Below are positions 1 to 7,861 of a DNA stretch of 64,000 bases, piece after piece (positions within the stretch are counted from its first letter, which is position 1; each line of letters starts with the position of its first letter). The stretch spans positions 124,001 to 188,000 of the forward strand of contig NZ_JAOQKJ010000008.1 of the NCBI RefSeq assembly GCF_025567405.1, given 5' to 3'. Source of the DNA: Suilimivivens aceti (GTDB lineage: Bacteria; Bacillota; Clostridia; Lachnospirales; Lachnospiraceae). Below the pieces are notes generated by a model. It worked only from the letters and a program-made list of their open reading frames with translations. It was not told the DNA's origin and did no database searches. The position numbers were made by a program, and so were the translations under genes.

Positions 1-1415
1 TTCAGTGCCCTGACAAATGCTGCTATGCTGCTCTCATCCTCATATCTGTAACCGGCACAGTTTCGTTTCAATGCAAGAAGCTCTTTGTTACACCTGTCAA
101 GCTGATGACAGATCCTTGTACTGTACTCCTTACAGAGCCTCTTCATGGCAAGAAAATCCTCCTTGATCAGGGCAGCCGAATACATTTCCCGTCCCCGTTC
201 CACCAGATTGTGTGCCTCATCTATCAGAAAGATATAATTCTCCTGAACCCCTTCTGCAAAAAACCGCTTCAGGTATACATGAGGATCAAATAAGTAATTA
301 TAATCCCCGATCACCACATCCGCAAACAGGCTCATATCCAGACAGAACTCAAAAGGACAGACCTGATGCTTCCTGGCATAGCTCTCGATCTCTCCTCTGC
401 TGTAATTGTCCGTATGAGTCAACATATCATACAGAGCCTCATTCACTCTGTCAAAATGTCCCTTGGCATATGGGCAAAAGTCCGGATTACACTGACTTTC
501 CTCCATAAAGCATATCTTATCCCGCGCGGTCAATACTACAGATTTCAGCTTCAGTCCTTTTTCTCTCATAAGGACAATGGTATTCTCTGCCACTGTCCTT
601 GTAATTGTCTTCGCTGTCAGGTAGAAAATCTTATCTCCCATTCCTTCTCCCATGGCTTTCACTGCTGGAAACAGTGTAGAGATCGTCTTTCCCACACCAG
701 TCGGTGCTTCTACAAACAGTTTTCTCTTATGATAAATAGTTCTATAGACATAAGTGACAAGATCCTTCTGTCCCTCCCTGTAGGGAAAAGGGAATTTCAG
801 CTCCTTAATCGATGCTGTCCGGGTCTTCTCCCACTGGAACTGAAAGTCAGCCCATTTCTTATATTCCTGTATCAGATCCAGGAACCAGTTTTGCAGTTCT
901 CTGACATCATATTCAAAATGAAAATATTTCAGTTCCTCCGTTTCCATATTACAATACGTCATCCGTACCCGGATCCGCCGCAGTCTATTCTGTATTCCAT
1001 AGATAGCTGCATAACATTTTGCCTGTGCAAGATGCACCGGCACGGCTTCCCTGATCTTATGTATCTCCCGGTAGGTTCCCTTGATTTCATCGACCGTAGC
1101 AGTCACAAGATCCGTATAAGCCGGCTTTATTTCCACCGTAGACAGCTCCGGTACTGCACTGACCTCACCTGTTTCTTCTATTATAATGCCATCAGCTCTG
1201 CCTTCCACAACTATGCTGTACTCTTCCATGTCAGCTGTATAGCGCAGAGCAACCTCCGCATGATAGGAAGAGCCCATCCGCCGCTGTATCATACGGTGGA
1301 TCCGTCCACCCTCCTGCATGGCATTATCTCTGGCACGCCCTTTTCGATTGTCAATATCTCCGCTCCGCAGAATAAATTCCACCAGATTTCTGACGGAAAC
1401 ATGCACCTCTGTCAT
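1..1415 (-). CDS. RecB-like nuclease / XPD-DinG family DNA helicase fusion (3' end outside window)
   Basis: ATP-dependent DNA helicase of the DinG/XPD (COG1199) family with a nuclease-like domain in front; a DNA repair or recombination role is inferred from the family. Only the first 471 codons are present, and the gene continues beyond base 1. The N-terminal part carries a PD-(D/E)XK pattern: GRAD near residue 75, VEIK at 94-97 and the RecB/Cas4-type Q-x3-Y (QAKCY) at 131-135. The helicase part shows Walker A EAPTGVGKT at 236-244, several cysteines of the XPD iron-sulfur type (ICFMEESQC, then FCPYAKG, then VCPFEFC) and a DEAH box near residue 401. The start is the ATG at 1415 with AGGAG eight bases upstream. 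It stands apart from the HPr-like gene behind a terminator. Confidence 0.85.
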   Translation of the reverse strand, partial: MTEVHVSVRNLVEFILRSGDIDNRKGRARDNAMQEGGRIHRMIQRRMGSSYHAEVALRYTADMEEYSIVVEGRADGIIIEETGEVSAVPELSTVEIKPAYTDLVTATVDEIKGTYREIHKIREAVPVHLAQAKCYAAIYGIQNRLRRIRVRMTYCNMETEELKYFHFEYDVRELQNWFLDLIQEYKKWADFQFQWEKTRTASIKELKFPFPYREGQKDLVTYVYRTIYHKRKLFVEAPTGVGKTISTLFPAVKAMGEGMGDKIFYLTAKTITRTVAENTIVLMREKGLKLKSVVLTARDKICFMEESQCNPDFCPYAKGHFDRVNEALYDMLTHTDNYSRGEIESYARKHQVCPFEFCLDMSLFADVVIGDYNYLFDPHVYLKRFFAEGVQENYIFLIDEAHNLVERGREMYSAALIKEDFLAMKRLCKEYSTRICHQLDRCNKELLALKRNCAGYRYEDESSIAAFVRAL

Positions 1416-1455
1416 TCCTTATGCTCCTGCTTCTGTTTGCTGCATTCCTGACTAT

Positions 1456-1501
1456 AAAAATAACTCCCTATAAAGATAGTACGCTATCCTTCATAGGGAG
1501 T
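1456..1501 (-). terminator. Terminator of the HPr-like gene
   Basis: On the minus strand there is a nested hairpin, ACTCCCTAT pairing with ATAGGGAGT around an inner GATAG/CTATC stem, followed by a T-rich tail (TTATTTTTATAG). It lies just after the stop of the HPr-like gene. It isolates that gene from the downstream helicase gene. Confidence 0.75.
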
Positions 1502-1539
1502 CAATCAGACTGCTATTGTCTACCTGTCTGTAAATCCAC

Positions 1540-1767
1540 TCAACAGGCAAGTGCAAAATGATTCAAATAATCTTCAAATTCCTGATCATAGCCATTGTAG
1601 GAAACGGTAAGGATCTGATTCAGGTCCAGTCCGAGTACACCTACGATCGACTTTGCGTCAACTACAAATCTGTTATAGGATATATCAATATCAAAATCAC
1701 ATCTGGTAGCTGCTGCAACAAAATCCTTTACTTCATCCACTCTCAATCTGATTTTATGAGTTCTCAT
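1540..1767 (-). CDS. HPr-like (Crh-type) protein lacking the active-site histidine
   Basis: 75-residue HPr-fold protein. The regulatory-serine region is well kept: VVDAKSIVGVLGLDL places S40 where HPr has Ser46, the HPr kinase site. The PTS phosphorylation site is absent: there is no GIHARPA segment, and no histidine at the expected position (R9 by alignment). It therefore cannot pass phosphate in the PTS in the usual way. By analogy with Bacillus Crh it may act only as a regulatory partner, for example with CcpA; this is inference. The start has AAAGGTG five bases upstream. The gene is monocistronic with its own promoter and terminator, and a cre-like palindrome lies in its leader. Confidence 0.8.
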   Translation of the reverse strand: MRTHKIRLRVDEVKDFVAAATRCDFDIDISYNRFVVDAKSIVGVLGLDLNQILTVSYNGYDQEFEDYLNHFALAC

Positions 1768-1816
1768 AGTATCACCTTTCTCTTTCTATGGATCAATCCA
1801 TAAACAACAAAGTAAC

Positions 1817-1876
1817 AAAGAAAACGTTTTTTCTTCATTTTTGACAAATATTATCATCCGGATAAGCTTTTGTAAA
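1817..1876 (-). promoter_or_regulatory. Promoter of the HPr-like gene with a cre-like operator
   Basis: Minus strand: -35 TTTACA at 1871-1876, 17-bp spacer, -10 TAATAT at 1848-1853. About ten bases past the predicted start of transcription lies AAAACGTTTT (1821-1830) within a longer near-palindrome at 1817-1835. This is the centre expected of CcpA/LacI-family operators. The position downstream of +1 suggests repression by blocking elongation. Confidence 0.6.
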
Positions 1877-1912
1877 GTATTTTTTTTAGTACATAAGGCT
1901 AAATTTAAAGTC

Positions 1913-2707
1913 CTACTTATTTGCAGTATTCCCTGTATTTCCTCTGTTAAACTCTGTCATATATTTCCGGTAGCGGACAGGCAGCATTCCCCGCTGTAAT
2001 TCTGAATTGGTCCTTTCCTTTATAGCTATGGTATGAAAGAACTCTGTGAACAGTTCACTGTATTTCTCTTCTCCCTCCGAAAAGGTATCAGGCAGTTTCC
2101 ATTCTTCCTGTCCGGATACCATCACATATTCCCTTTCTGCCGGATGTACCGCAAACAGATTTCTTCCAATATCATGGATCACAAAATTTTCCAAAGGAAA
2201 CCGGTCTGTAAAATGAGGCATCAGAAAAGTCAGAATATGGTTCTTCGGACTGATCTGTGCGTACAAAACACCGTCTGCAAGCTCCCGGAAACGAATAAAT
2301 TCTATATGGGAATGAGTTTCATTTCCTACCGTCCGGTCAAGCTCAAATACACGCCTGATATAAGGATCCTTCAGATCCTCCAGTATTTTTCCTCCTGTTT
2401 TCCTATGAAGAGCCATCACTATGGTACGAAAGACCGCTTCTGCCTTATCAGCTTCATAGGAAGCAAGTGTCCTGCAAATCCTGTAATATCCTTCCTCTCC
2501 CAGTTCCCGCTTTAATGTTCGTCCTACCTTTTCTGCATGCTCCCTGCTGCTCTCACACCTCTTATATACAGCAAACAGCCGGTAATTCTCTTCCTCCCCT
2601 GCGATCAGATGTACTCTTTCCAGTGGACATTTCTGGAGATAGGCCTGATAAACCCCGGAGAAGATCCCTTCCAGGGAATCTTCACAGATCAGATAATACT
2701 CTTCCAC
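1913..2707 (-). CDS. TIGR03915-type probable DNA metabolism protein (DUF4130)
   Basis: 264-residue protein that I place in the TIGR03915/DUF4130 family, known for its constant linkage to the TIGR03916 radical SAM protein. In some species the domain is fused to a uracil-DNA-glycosylase domain; no such domain is present here. The biochemical function is unknown, and repair or modification of DNA is proposed only from linkage. Translation starts at GTG (2707), seven bases after AGGAGG. The start overlaps the 3' end of the upstream gene by 19 bases, so the two are probably translationally coupled and transcribed from the LexA-boxed promoter at about 4.16 kb. Confidence 0.8.
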   Translation of the reverse strand: MEEYYLICEDSLEGIFSGVYQAYLQKCPLERVHLIAGEEENYRLFAVYKRCESSREHAEKVGRTLKRELGEEGYYRICRTLASYEADKAEAVFRTIVMALHRKTGGKILEDLKDPYIRRVFELDRTVGNETHSHIEFIRFRELADGVLYAQISPKNHILTFLMPHFTDRFPLENFVIHDIGRNLFAVHPAEREYVMVSGQEEWKLPDTFSEGEEKYSELFTEFFHTIAIKERTNSELQRGMLPVRYRKYMTEFNRGNTGNTANK

Positions 2708-4107
2708 TGTGATTCCTCCTCTCCCATGTGATAATCGTCAAACAGAGAAAGCTGCTTATAGGTCAGCCCGTCAGGAGACGGTCTTCTCCCCTGCTCATTG
2801 GAGATCAGATTTCTGGTAATATAATCCTCATTCATCCTGATCGGGTACATGGTCTTTCCATTGCAGGTAATAAAAAACAGTGCCCGCTTCAGCACAACCC
2901 CTATCTTCTTCAGATGCTCAAAATTAAGATTTCCGCTTCTCCTGGCCTTCACGATCCGCTGTGCACTCTTCACTCCGATCCCGGGAACCCGCAGGATCGA
3001 CTGATAGTCTGCCCGATTGATCTCCACCGGGAAATACTCCAGATGCCGCAGTGCCCAATCTGCCTTAGGATCGATCAGCACATTGAAATTTGGCTTCTGC
3101 TCACTTAACAGTTCCCCAGCCTCAAAACCATAAAACCGGAGCAGCCAGTCCGCCTGGTATAAACGGTGCTCACGCAGGAGCGGCGGTCCTCCCGGCAGTG
3201 ATGGCAGATCCTTATCTTCATTCACATTGACAAAGGCGGAATAATATACTCTTTTCAGATCAAACCTCTGATACAGCTTCTCTGCCACCATCAGAAGCTG
3301 ATAATCACTCTCCGGTGTGGCTCCTATGATCATCTGTGTGGACTGTCCTGCCGGTACGAAGCTCTTTGCATGGCGGTACACCATAAGCTCTTCCTTATTC
3401 TGTGTGATTCCCTGCTGGATCTGCCGCATGGGTGTCAGAATATTCTTCCTGTGCTTATTGGGAGCCAGCCTTGAAAGTCCTTCTGCAGTAGGCAGCTCCA
3501 GATTCACACTCATCCTGTCAGCCAGAAGCCCCATCTGCTCCACAATTTGTGCATCAGCACCGGGAATTGCTTTCACATGGATATAACCCTGAAAGTAATA
3601 TCTGGTGCGCAGCAGATATACTGTCCTGTAAAGCTGCTCCATCGTATAGGTAGGATTGTTGATAATACCAGAGCTTAAGAACAACCCCTCTATATAATTC
3701 CTTCGGTAGAACTGGATCGTCAGATCGCAGACCTCCTCCGGTGTAAAGCAGGCTCTCCTGACATCATTGGATTTCCGGTTCATACAGTATTTGCAGTCAA
3801 AAATGCATTCATTCGTAAACAGGATCTTCAGAAGCGAGATACACCTTCCGTCTGCCCCAAAGCTGTGGCAGATCCCGGCTCTGGAAGAATTCCCGATCCC
3901 CCTGCCGTCTCCCCTTCTCTCTACACCACTGGAGGAGCAGGAAACATCATACTTGGCCGCATCTGCAAGAATGTTCAGCTTCTCACTGATACTCATATTC
4001 TCCTGTTCCTTCATAATACAGGGTACTTTTTCATGTGTCATGATCTCTATATCACAACCTGCTGTCCTGGTACCACCCACTGCGATCTCTGCCGGAAGCT
4101 GCTTCAT
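2689..4107 (-). CDS. Radical SAM putative DNA modification/repair protein (TIGR03916 type)
   Basis: Radical S-adenosylmethionine enzyme with the cluster motif CIFDCKYC (C101, C105, C108 from this start) and a helix-hairpin-helix DNA-binding element (LRVPGIGVKSAQRIVKARR) in the C-terminal part. The family is annotated as putative DNA repair/modification and its substrate is not known. Start choice: ATG 4107 has AGGAG ten bases upstream and gives 472 residues. ATG 3996 (MSISEKL, 435 residues) fits the usual family length but has a cramped ribosome site. The reading frame is open to 4164, but that region holds the promoter and a LexA box. It is co-transcribed with the DUF4130 gene downstream, and SOS induction is likely. 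Confidence 0.85.
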   Translation of the reverse strand: MKQLPAEIAVGGTRTAGCDIEIMTHEKVPCIMKEQENMSISEKLNILADAAKYDVSCSSSGVERRGDGRGIGNSSRAGICHSFGADGRCISLLKILFTNECIFDCKYCMNRKSNDVRRACFTPEEVCDLTIQFYRRNYIEGLFLSSGIINNPTYTMEQLYRTVYLLRTRYYFQGYIHVKAIPGADAQIVEQMGLLADRMSVNLELPTAEGLSRLAPNKHRKNILTPMRQIQQGITQNKEELMVYRHAKSFVPAGQSTQMIIGATPESDYQLLMVAEKLYQRFDLKRVYYSAFVNVNEDKDLPSLPGGPPLLREHRLYQADWLLRFYGFEAGELLSEQKPNFNVLIDPKADWALRHLEYFPVEINRADYQSILRVPGIGVKSAQRIVKARRSGNLNFEHLKKIGVVLKRALFFITCNGKTMYPIRMNEDYITRNLISNEQGRRPSPDGLTYKQLSLFDDYHMGEEESQWKSII

Positions 4108-4134
4108 ATTACTTTGGCTCCTAAAAAAAGAATC

Positions 4135-4206
4135 AGAACGTTTGTTCTGATTCCATTCTATCACAGCATATGGTTTTTTACAAGCAATTACATGAACATT
4201 TGTTCT
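4135..4206 (-). promoter_or_regulatory. SOS-type promoter with two LexA boxes
   Basis: Minus strand: -35 TTGTAA at 4178-4183, 17-bp spacer, -10 TAGAAT at 4155-4160. Two copies of the Gram-positive LexA box GAAC-N4-GTTC flank it. One is at 4136-4147 (GAACAAACGTTC on this strand), over the expected transcription start. The other is at 4194-4205 (GAACAAATGTTC), just upstream of -35. The pair drives the radical SAM/DUF4130 genes. Two perfect boxes 58 bp apart by chance is very unlikely. Confidence 0.8.
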
Positions 4207-4221
4207 ATTTTCTTTGCAGAC

Positions 4222-5004
4222 TCAGCCACCGACGATCGTTGTCGCATTGCTATGCAGGATCAGTCTTAAAATACCGCATAGAACCAGGTGGCCCACATAG
4301 AACACATAGAAAAACCACTTCATCCATCTGCCTTTTCCTCTGGTTCCATTATAGAAGTGCATAAATGGCCAGACGATGATGATGCCAAACTGGATCAGGC
4401 CGTATACCACGTCAATGCACAGGCACCAGACGATAACATACATGGAAATATAGGCGACCATACCAAGCACCTGTTTTCTTAAGTTCCCTCTGTTCTGATA
4501 TATATGCAGGGTACAGAGCACCGGGAAGCAGGACCAGTCTGAAGGGAATGCCAGCAGGCACAGTACAAGCAATATTGCTGTCTTCTGCCAGTTTTTCAGT
4601 GGAAAGCTTCTTTTTTCATCATCATAAATATACAGGCCAATGGCTGCCAGGAAAAGCGGCCAGATCACACTGGTCTGGTTCAGCACGGAACCCCTGAACG
4701 GTATTGGTGAAATGCCGAAGCAGAAATTATAGGCAAAATGCGCCAGCACTGCGAAGATAAACAGTCTTTGCAGATACTTTCTGAAATTTCTGGTATAATG
4801 ATATCCCTCTGCAACCATAAACCACATGGTTGGTGCCGCCAGTCTTCCGATCAGATGAATGCACAGCAGCCACCATGCCTTATTATCATACCCTGGCCAT
4901 ATCGTAGCTGCCAGATGATCCATTGTCATGGCAATAATTGCAAATATCTTAAGCTGGTTTCCTGAAAATCCGGAAAAGCCCTTTTTTCTGATTTCGTTTT
5001 CCAT
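4222..5004 (-). CDS. TraX-family integral membrane protein
   Basis: 260-residue polytopic membrane protein of the TraX family (PF05857); its N-terminal signature LKIFAIIAMTMDHLAA is clear, followed by several hydrophobic segments. TraX of F plasmid is linked to pilin N-acetylation, but chromosomal Firmicute members have no established substrate, and no conjugation gene is nearby. An acyltransferase role is possible but unproven. The start has a GGGGGAT ribosome site. Its 3' end lies next to the SOS promoter region, and the two transcription units run in the same direction. Confidence 0.75.
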   Translation of the reverse strand: MENEIRKKGFSGFSGNQLKIFAIIAMTMDHLAATIWPGYDNKAWWLLCIHLIGRLAAPTMWFMVAEGYHYTRNFRKYLQRLFIFAVLAHFAYNFCFGISPIPFRGSVLNQTSVIWPLFLAAIGLYIYDDEKRSFPLKNWQKTAILLVLCLLAFPSDWSCFPVLCTLHIYQNRGNLRKQVLGMVAYISMYVIVWCLCIDVVYGLIQFGIIIVWPFMHFYNGTRGKGRWMKWFFYVFYVGHLVLCGILRLILHSNATTIVGG

Positions 5005-5121
5005 ATATCCCCCTTATTATAATAGGTACATTCTCTTTCTGCATACCCATCTCAAAATCTCAGCCGCAGCTGATGCCATGCTGCATTTCCGTGAGTCAAT
5101 TTATCTGAGATCCCCTCATTT

Positions 5122-6729
5122 TCAAAGCAGATCGATCAGGCCCCGTATTCCTTTCTCCTGATAAATGGTCTTGTAATAGGACACCTCGTTCTGGATCAGT
5201 TCATCAATTACACGCATTCCAAGAAGCTCTACCGGTGCCTTATCATCCGTCATGATGTGACCACCTGCTTCGTAAGTCTCCAGATGATCCCCGATCCTTC
5301 CCATCATGGCTGTCAGATCACCATCCTGCTCCAGTGCTACATTGAGCCTGTAGGTTTGCAGCATATCCGCATTGTCAGAGGCAAACAGCTCCCGGTTTGT
5401 AGATCCGCTCACATCTACCGTGCAGACCTGATCAAACACCTCAGAAATAGTGTCTGCCAGATACTCGTTGATATTTCCCTCAGCACCACTGTGCATGTTC
5501 ATATTGACGACCATGACACCCTCATCCTTCAGGTGCTCCTTTACCATGGTAAAAAACTCCACGGTAGACATCTGGAACGGTATGGTAATATCCTGATAAG
5601 CATCCACCATGATCACGTCATACTTTTCACTGATCACATTCAGATATGCTCTTCCGTCATAGGTCGTGACTTCCACATCTTCCGGCAGTTCAAAGTACTT
5701 TCTGGCAAGCTTCGTGATCTTCTCATCAATCTCTACCCCTTTGATGGACGTATTGTTAAAATACCGCTCACACTGGGTAGCATAGGTCCCGGTTCCATTT
5801 CCAAGGATCAGGATATCCAGTCTGTCCTTTTCCTTCACACCCGCCATATAAGGGGCAGCCATGGCATAATCATAATACATACCGGTCAGCCCTTTATCCT
5901 TCAGGTACACCGACTGCACGCCGAACAGAACATTGGTAGAAAGCACTACTTCCCTGTCATTTTCATATACCTGCAGATAATTGTAAATTGACTCCCCCTC
6001 ATAGGTAAGATTGCTTTGCCAGAAAGCAAAGCTGTTGTTATGGCCAAGAAGGCAGCAGATCAGAAATATTACAATACTAATCGGCACCCTCCTGGCCCCG
6101 GTAAAATTTCCTCTGGTACTCACAAAATAAATAACAGCCAGCAACAGCAAAATACCTGCAAAGATCAGAAATGTGATCGAGGTTCCCACTGCCGGGATAC
6201 TGATAAAGGTCGGTACAAAGGTCCCGATAATGCTTCCTATGGTATTGGAAGCATTCAGCTTTCCAACTACGCTTCCACTGTCATCCAGACTGTCCACTGA
6301 AAACTTTACCAAAGACGGTGTCACGGTTCCAAGCAGAAACAGCGGAAATACAAAGATCACCATGCATGCCACAAATCCGGCTATGATAAGGAAGTTACTG
6401 TTTACGGTAAAGATCAGCAGTGCTGATATTCCGATAATGATATATTTGCCGACAACCGGTATGGCTGCGATCCACAATGCTGCGATGATAATACGTCCAT
6501 AAAGTTTATCCGGATTCGGATCCTTATCGGCTGCCTTTCCTCCATACAGGTTGCCAAGCGCCATTGCGATCATGATTGTTCCTATAATGATCGTCCATAC
6601 GATCTGGGAAGAGCTGAAATAGGGCGCCAGCAGTCTGCTTGCTCCAAGCTCTACTGCCATAACTGACATTCCTGCGAAAAATTCTGTCAGATACAGATAT
6701 AGCCTGTTTTTCAAAATACTGTTCTTCAT
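5122..6729 (-). CDS. Membrane protein fused to a spermidine-synthase-like domain
   Basis: 535-residue fusion of an N-terminal MFS-like hydrophobic half (about residues 10-215, many transmembrane helices) with a C-terminal class I methyltransferase-fold domain resembling spermidine synthase. The SAM-binding-like loop LDILILGNGTGTYATQC and the acidic strand end IKGVEIDEK are visible, then DVIMVDAYQDITIPFQ. Such fused proteins are common in Firmicutes and are usually annotated as fused MFS/spermidine synthase. The true substrate is unknown and polyamine synthesis is not shown by context. The start at 6729 has AGGAAAGGA upstream. The next upstream gene is DUF1848, 28 bases away, so co-transcription is likely. 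Confidence 0.8.
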   Translation of the reverse strand: MKNSILKNRLYLYLTEFFAGMSVMAVELGASRLLAPYFSSSQIVWTIIIGTIMIAMALGNLYGGKAADKDPNPDKLYGRIIIAALWIAAIPVVGKYIIIGISALLIFTVNSNFLIIAGFVACMVIFVFPLFLLGTVTPSLVKFSVDSLDDSGSVVGKLNASNTIGSIIGTFVPTFISIPAVGTSITFLIFAGILLLLAVIYFVSTRGNFTGARRVPISIVIFLICCLLGHNNSFAFWQSNLTYEGESIYNYLQVYENDREVVLSTNVLFGVQSVYLKDKGLTGMYYDYAMAAPYMAGVKEKDRLDILILGNGTGTYATQCERYFNNTSIKGVEIDEKITKLARKYFELPEDVEVTTYDGRAYLNVISEKYDVIMVDAYQDITIPFQMSTVEFFTMVKEHLKDEGVMVVNMNMHSGAEGNINEYLADTISEVFDQVCTVDVSGSTNRELFASDNADMLQTYRLNVALEQDGDLTAMMGRIGDHLETYEAGGHIMTDDKAPVELLGMRVIDELIQNEVSYYKTIYQEKGIRGLIDLL

Positions 6730-6757
6730 TTCTGTCTGTTTTCCTTTCCTGCATAAA

Positions 6758-7687
6758 TCAGAGAAATAGTCTCATCTGGGTATCTTTAAAGCTCTTCTGC
6801 TGTGCCTCTTTCACATGATCTGTTTCCTTCAGATGACCGATCAGAAGTGGTGAGTTCACATCATGCCGTTTTCTGTTTTCTTCTACACTTTTCCGGTCAT
6901 AATTGGCATAGCAATACAGGCATCCATGTCCACAGGTATTGTAAACACCAATATCAGCACCAAGCAGACAGCTGCAGGCCTCTCTGGCGGTTTTCTTCTT
7001 TGGCACCTGCAGTCCACAGCCGATGGCCCGCTCCAGAACTTTCTGTGACAGGCAGCCGTCCGCATCCACATGAGATCTTAGCAGCGCCTGATTTTCACAG
7101 CAGAGATGGATCTGCATTCCATTTGCTTCGGCAATCCCGGCAAAAGCTTCGATGATTCTCTCCTGTTCATCCCTGGTTACCCCTCTTGCCTCCCTGAAGT
7201 TCCGCTTTGTCTTTTCATAAAGATCCAGAAAGCTGACGACACACTGACCAGTATATCCCCTGAGTTTTTCTGTCATTTCTGCGAAGCAGGCAATATGATA
7301 GTCCACAGAATACTTTTCCGTGATAAAAACTGGATCATAACGCCAGCTCATTTTCTCTCTGCCTGTCATTTCCGATAACTGCCGGAAACTCTCAATTACC
7401 TTCTCTTTGGGCGGTACGAAAGGTTCTATCTCCCTGCCATAAGGCGTGATCGTAACAAACCAGAACATGTCATAAGTACTGAGACGTTCCAGCCTGCTTA
7501 TCATCGGCTGCGGATTCTTCGTACAGAATACCAGCACATCCACCACAGATGGATTCAGCACATATCTGGTCACCTGTTCTGGATAATAGGGATTCCGTAC
7601 CATCACATAGCCTTCTTCGATCCTTTTGTAAAACCAGTCACTGAAATATGCCGGAATATCTGTCCTGCTGCCTGTATTCAGAATCAT
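6758..7687 (-). CDS. DUF1848 protein with a radical-SAM-like cysteine cluster
   Basis: 309-residue protein of the DUF1848 family. The N-terminal half has ILNTGSRTDIPAYFSDW and a TKNP motif. The C-terminal part carries a cysteine cluster, CSCLLGADIGVYNTCG followed by HGCLYCYAN, reminiscent of a radical SAM or other [4Fe-4S] site, but placed at the C-terminal end rather than near the N-terminus. No reaction is established. The start at 7687 has AAAGGA about eight bases upstream. It probably shares a transcript with the spermidine-synthase-like gene downstream. Confidence 0.8.
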   Translation of the reverse strand: MILNTGSRTDIPAYFSDWFYKRIEEGYVMVRNPYYPEQVTRYVLNPSVVDVLVFCTKNPQPMISRLERLSTYDMFWFVTITPYGREIEPFVPPKEKVIESFRQLSEMTGREKMSWRYDPVFITEKYSVDYHIACFAEMTEKLRGYTGQCVVSFLDLYEKTKRNFREARGVTRDEQERIIEAFAGIAEANGMQIHLCCENQALLRSHVDADGCLSQKVLERAIGCGLQVPKKKTAREACSCLLGADIGVYNTCGHGCLYCYANYDRKSVEENRKRHDVNSPLLIGHLKETDHVKEAQQKSFKDTQMRLFL

Positions 7688-7778
7688 GTCATATTCCTTT
7701 CTGCCAGCAAAGATGCCATGCTATATCTTTTTAAAACCAGATTACCGATTTTCCTGGATCCCCCTTTGGTTGAATCTG

Positions 7779-7818
7779 TAAAAAAGGCTCCCGGCGTTTT
7801 ACACGGAGCCGGGAACCT
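7779..7818 (-). terminator. Terminator of fucO
   Basis: Strong minus-strand hairpin GGTTCCCGGC/GCCGGGAGCC with TTTTTTAC directly after it, 45-85 bases past the alcohol dehydrogenase stop. Confidence 0.9.
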
Positions 7819-7861
7819 TTCTGTCATTTCTGCTTCTGTCCATTCAGGACATTACATTTTC

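Noticed and set aside
366..1451. Long plus-strand open frame of about 360 codons
   Set aside because: It is opposite the helicase gene, which has clear motifs; the plus-strand product has no recognisable domain or start signal.
4108..4164. Longer start for the radical SAM gene at 4164
   Set aside because: This stretch contains the -10 region and a LexA box, so it is most likely untranscribed or leader.
4222..5004. TraX-like protein as sign of a conjugative element
   Set aside because: No transfer, integrase or relaxase gene is near; TraX-family proteins are common on Firmicute chromosomes.
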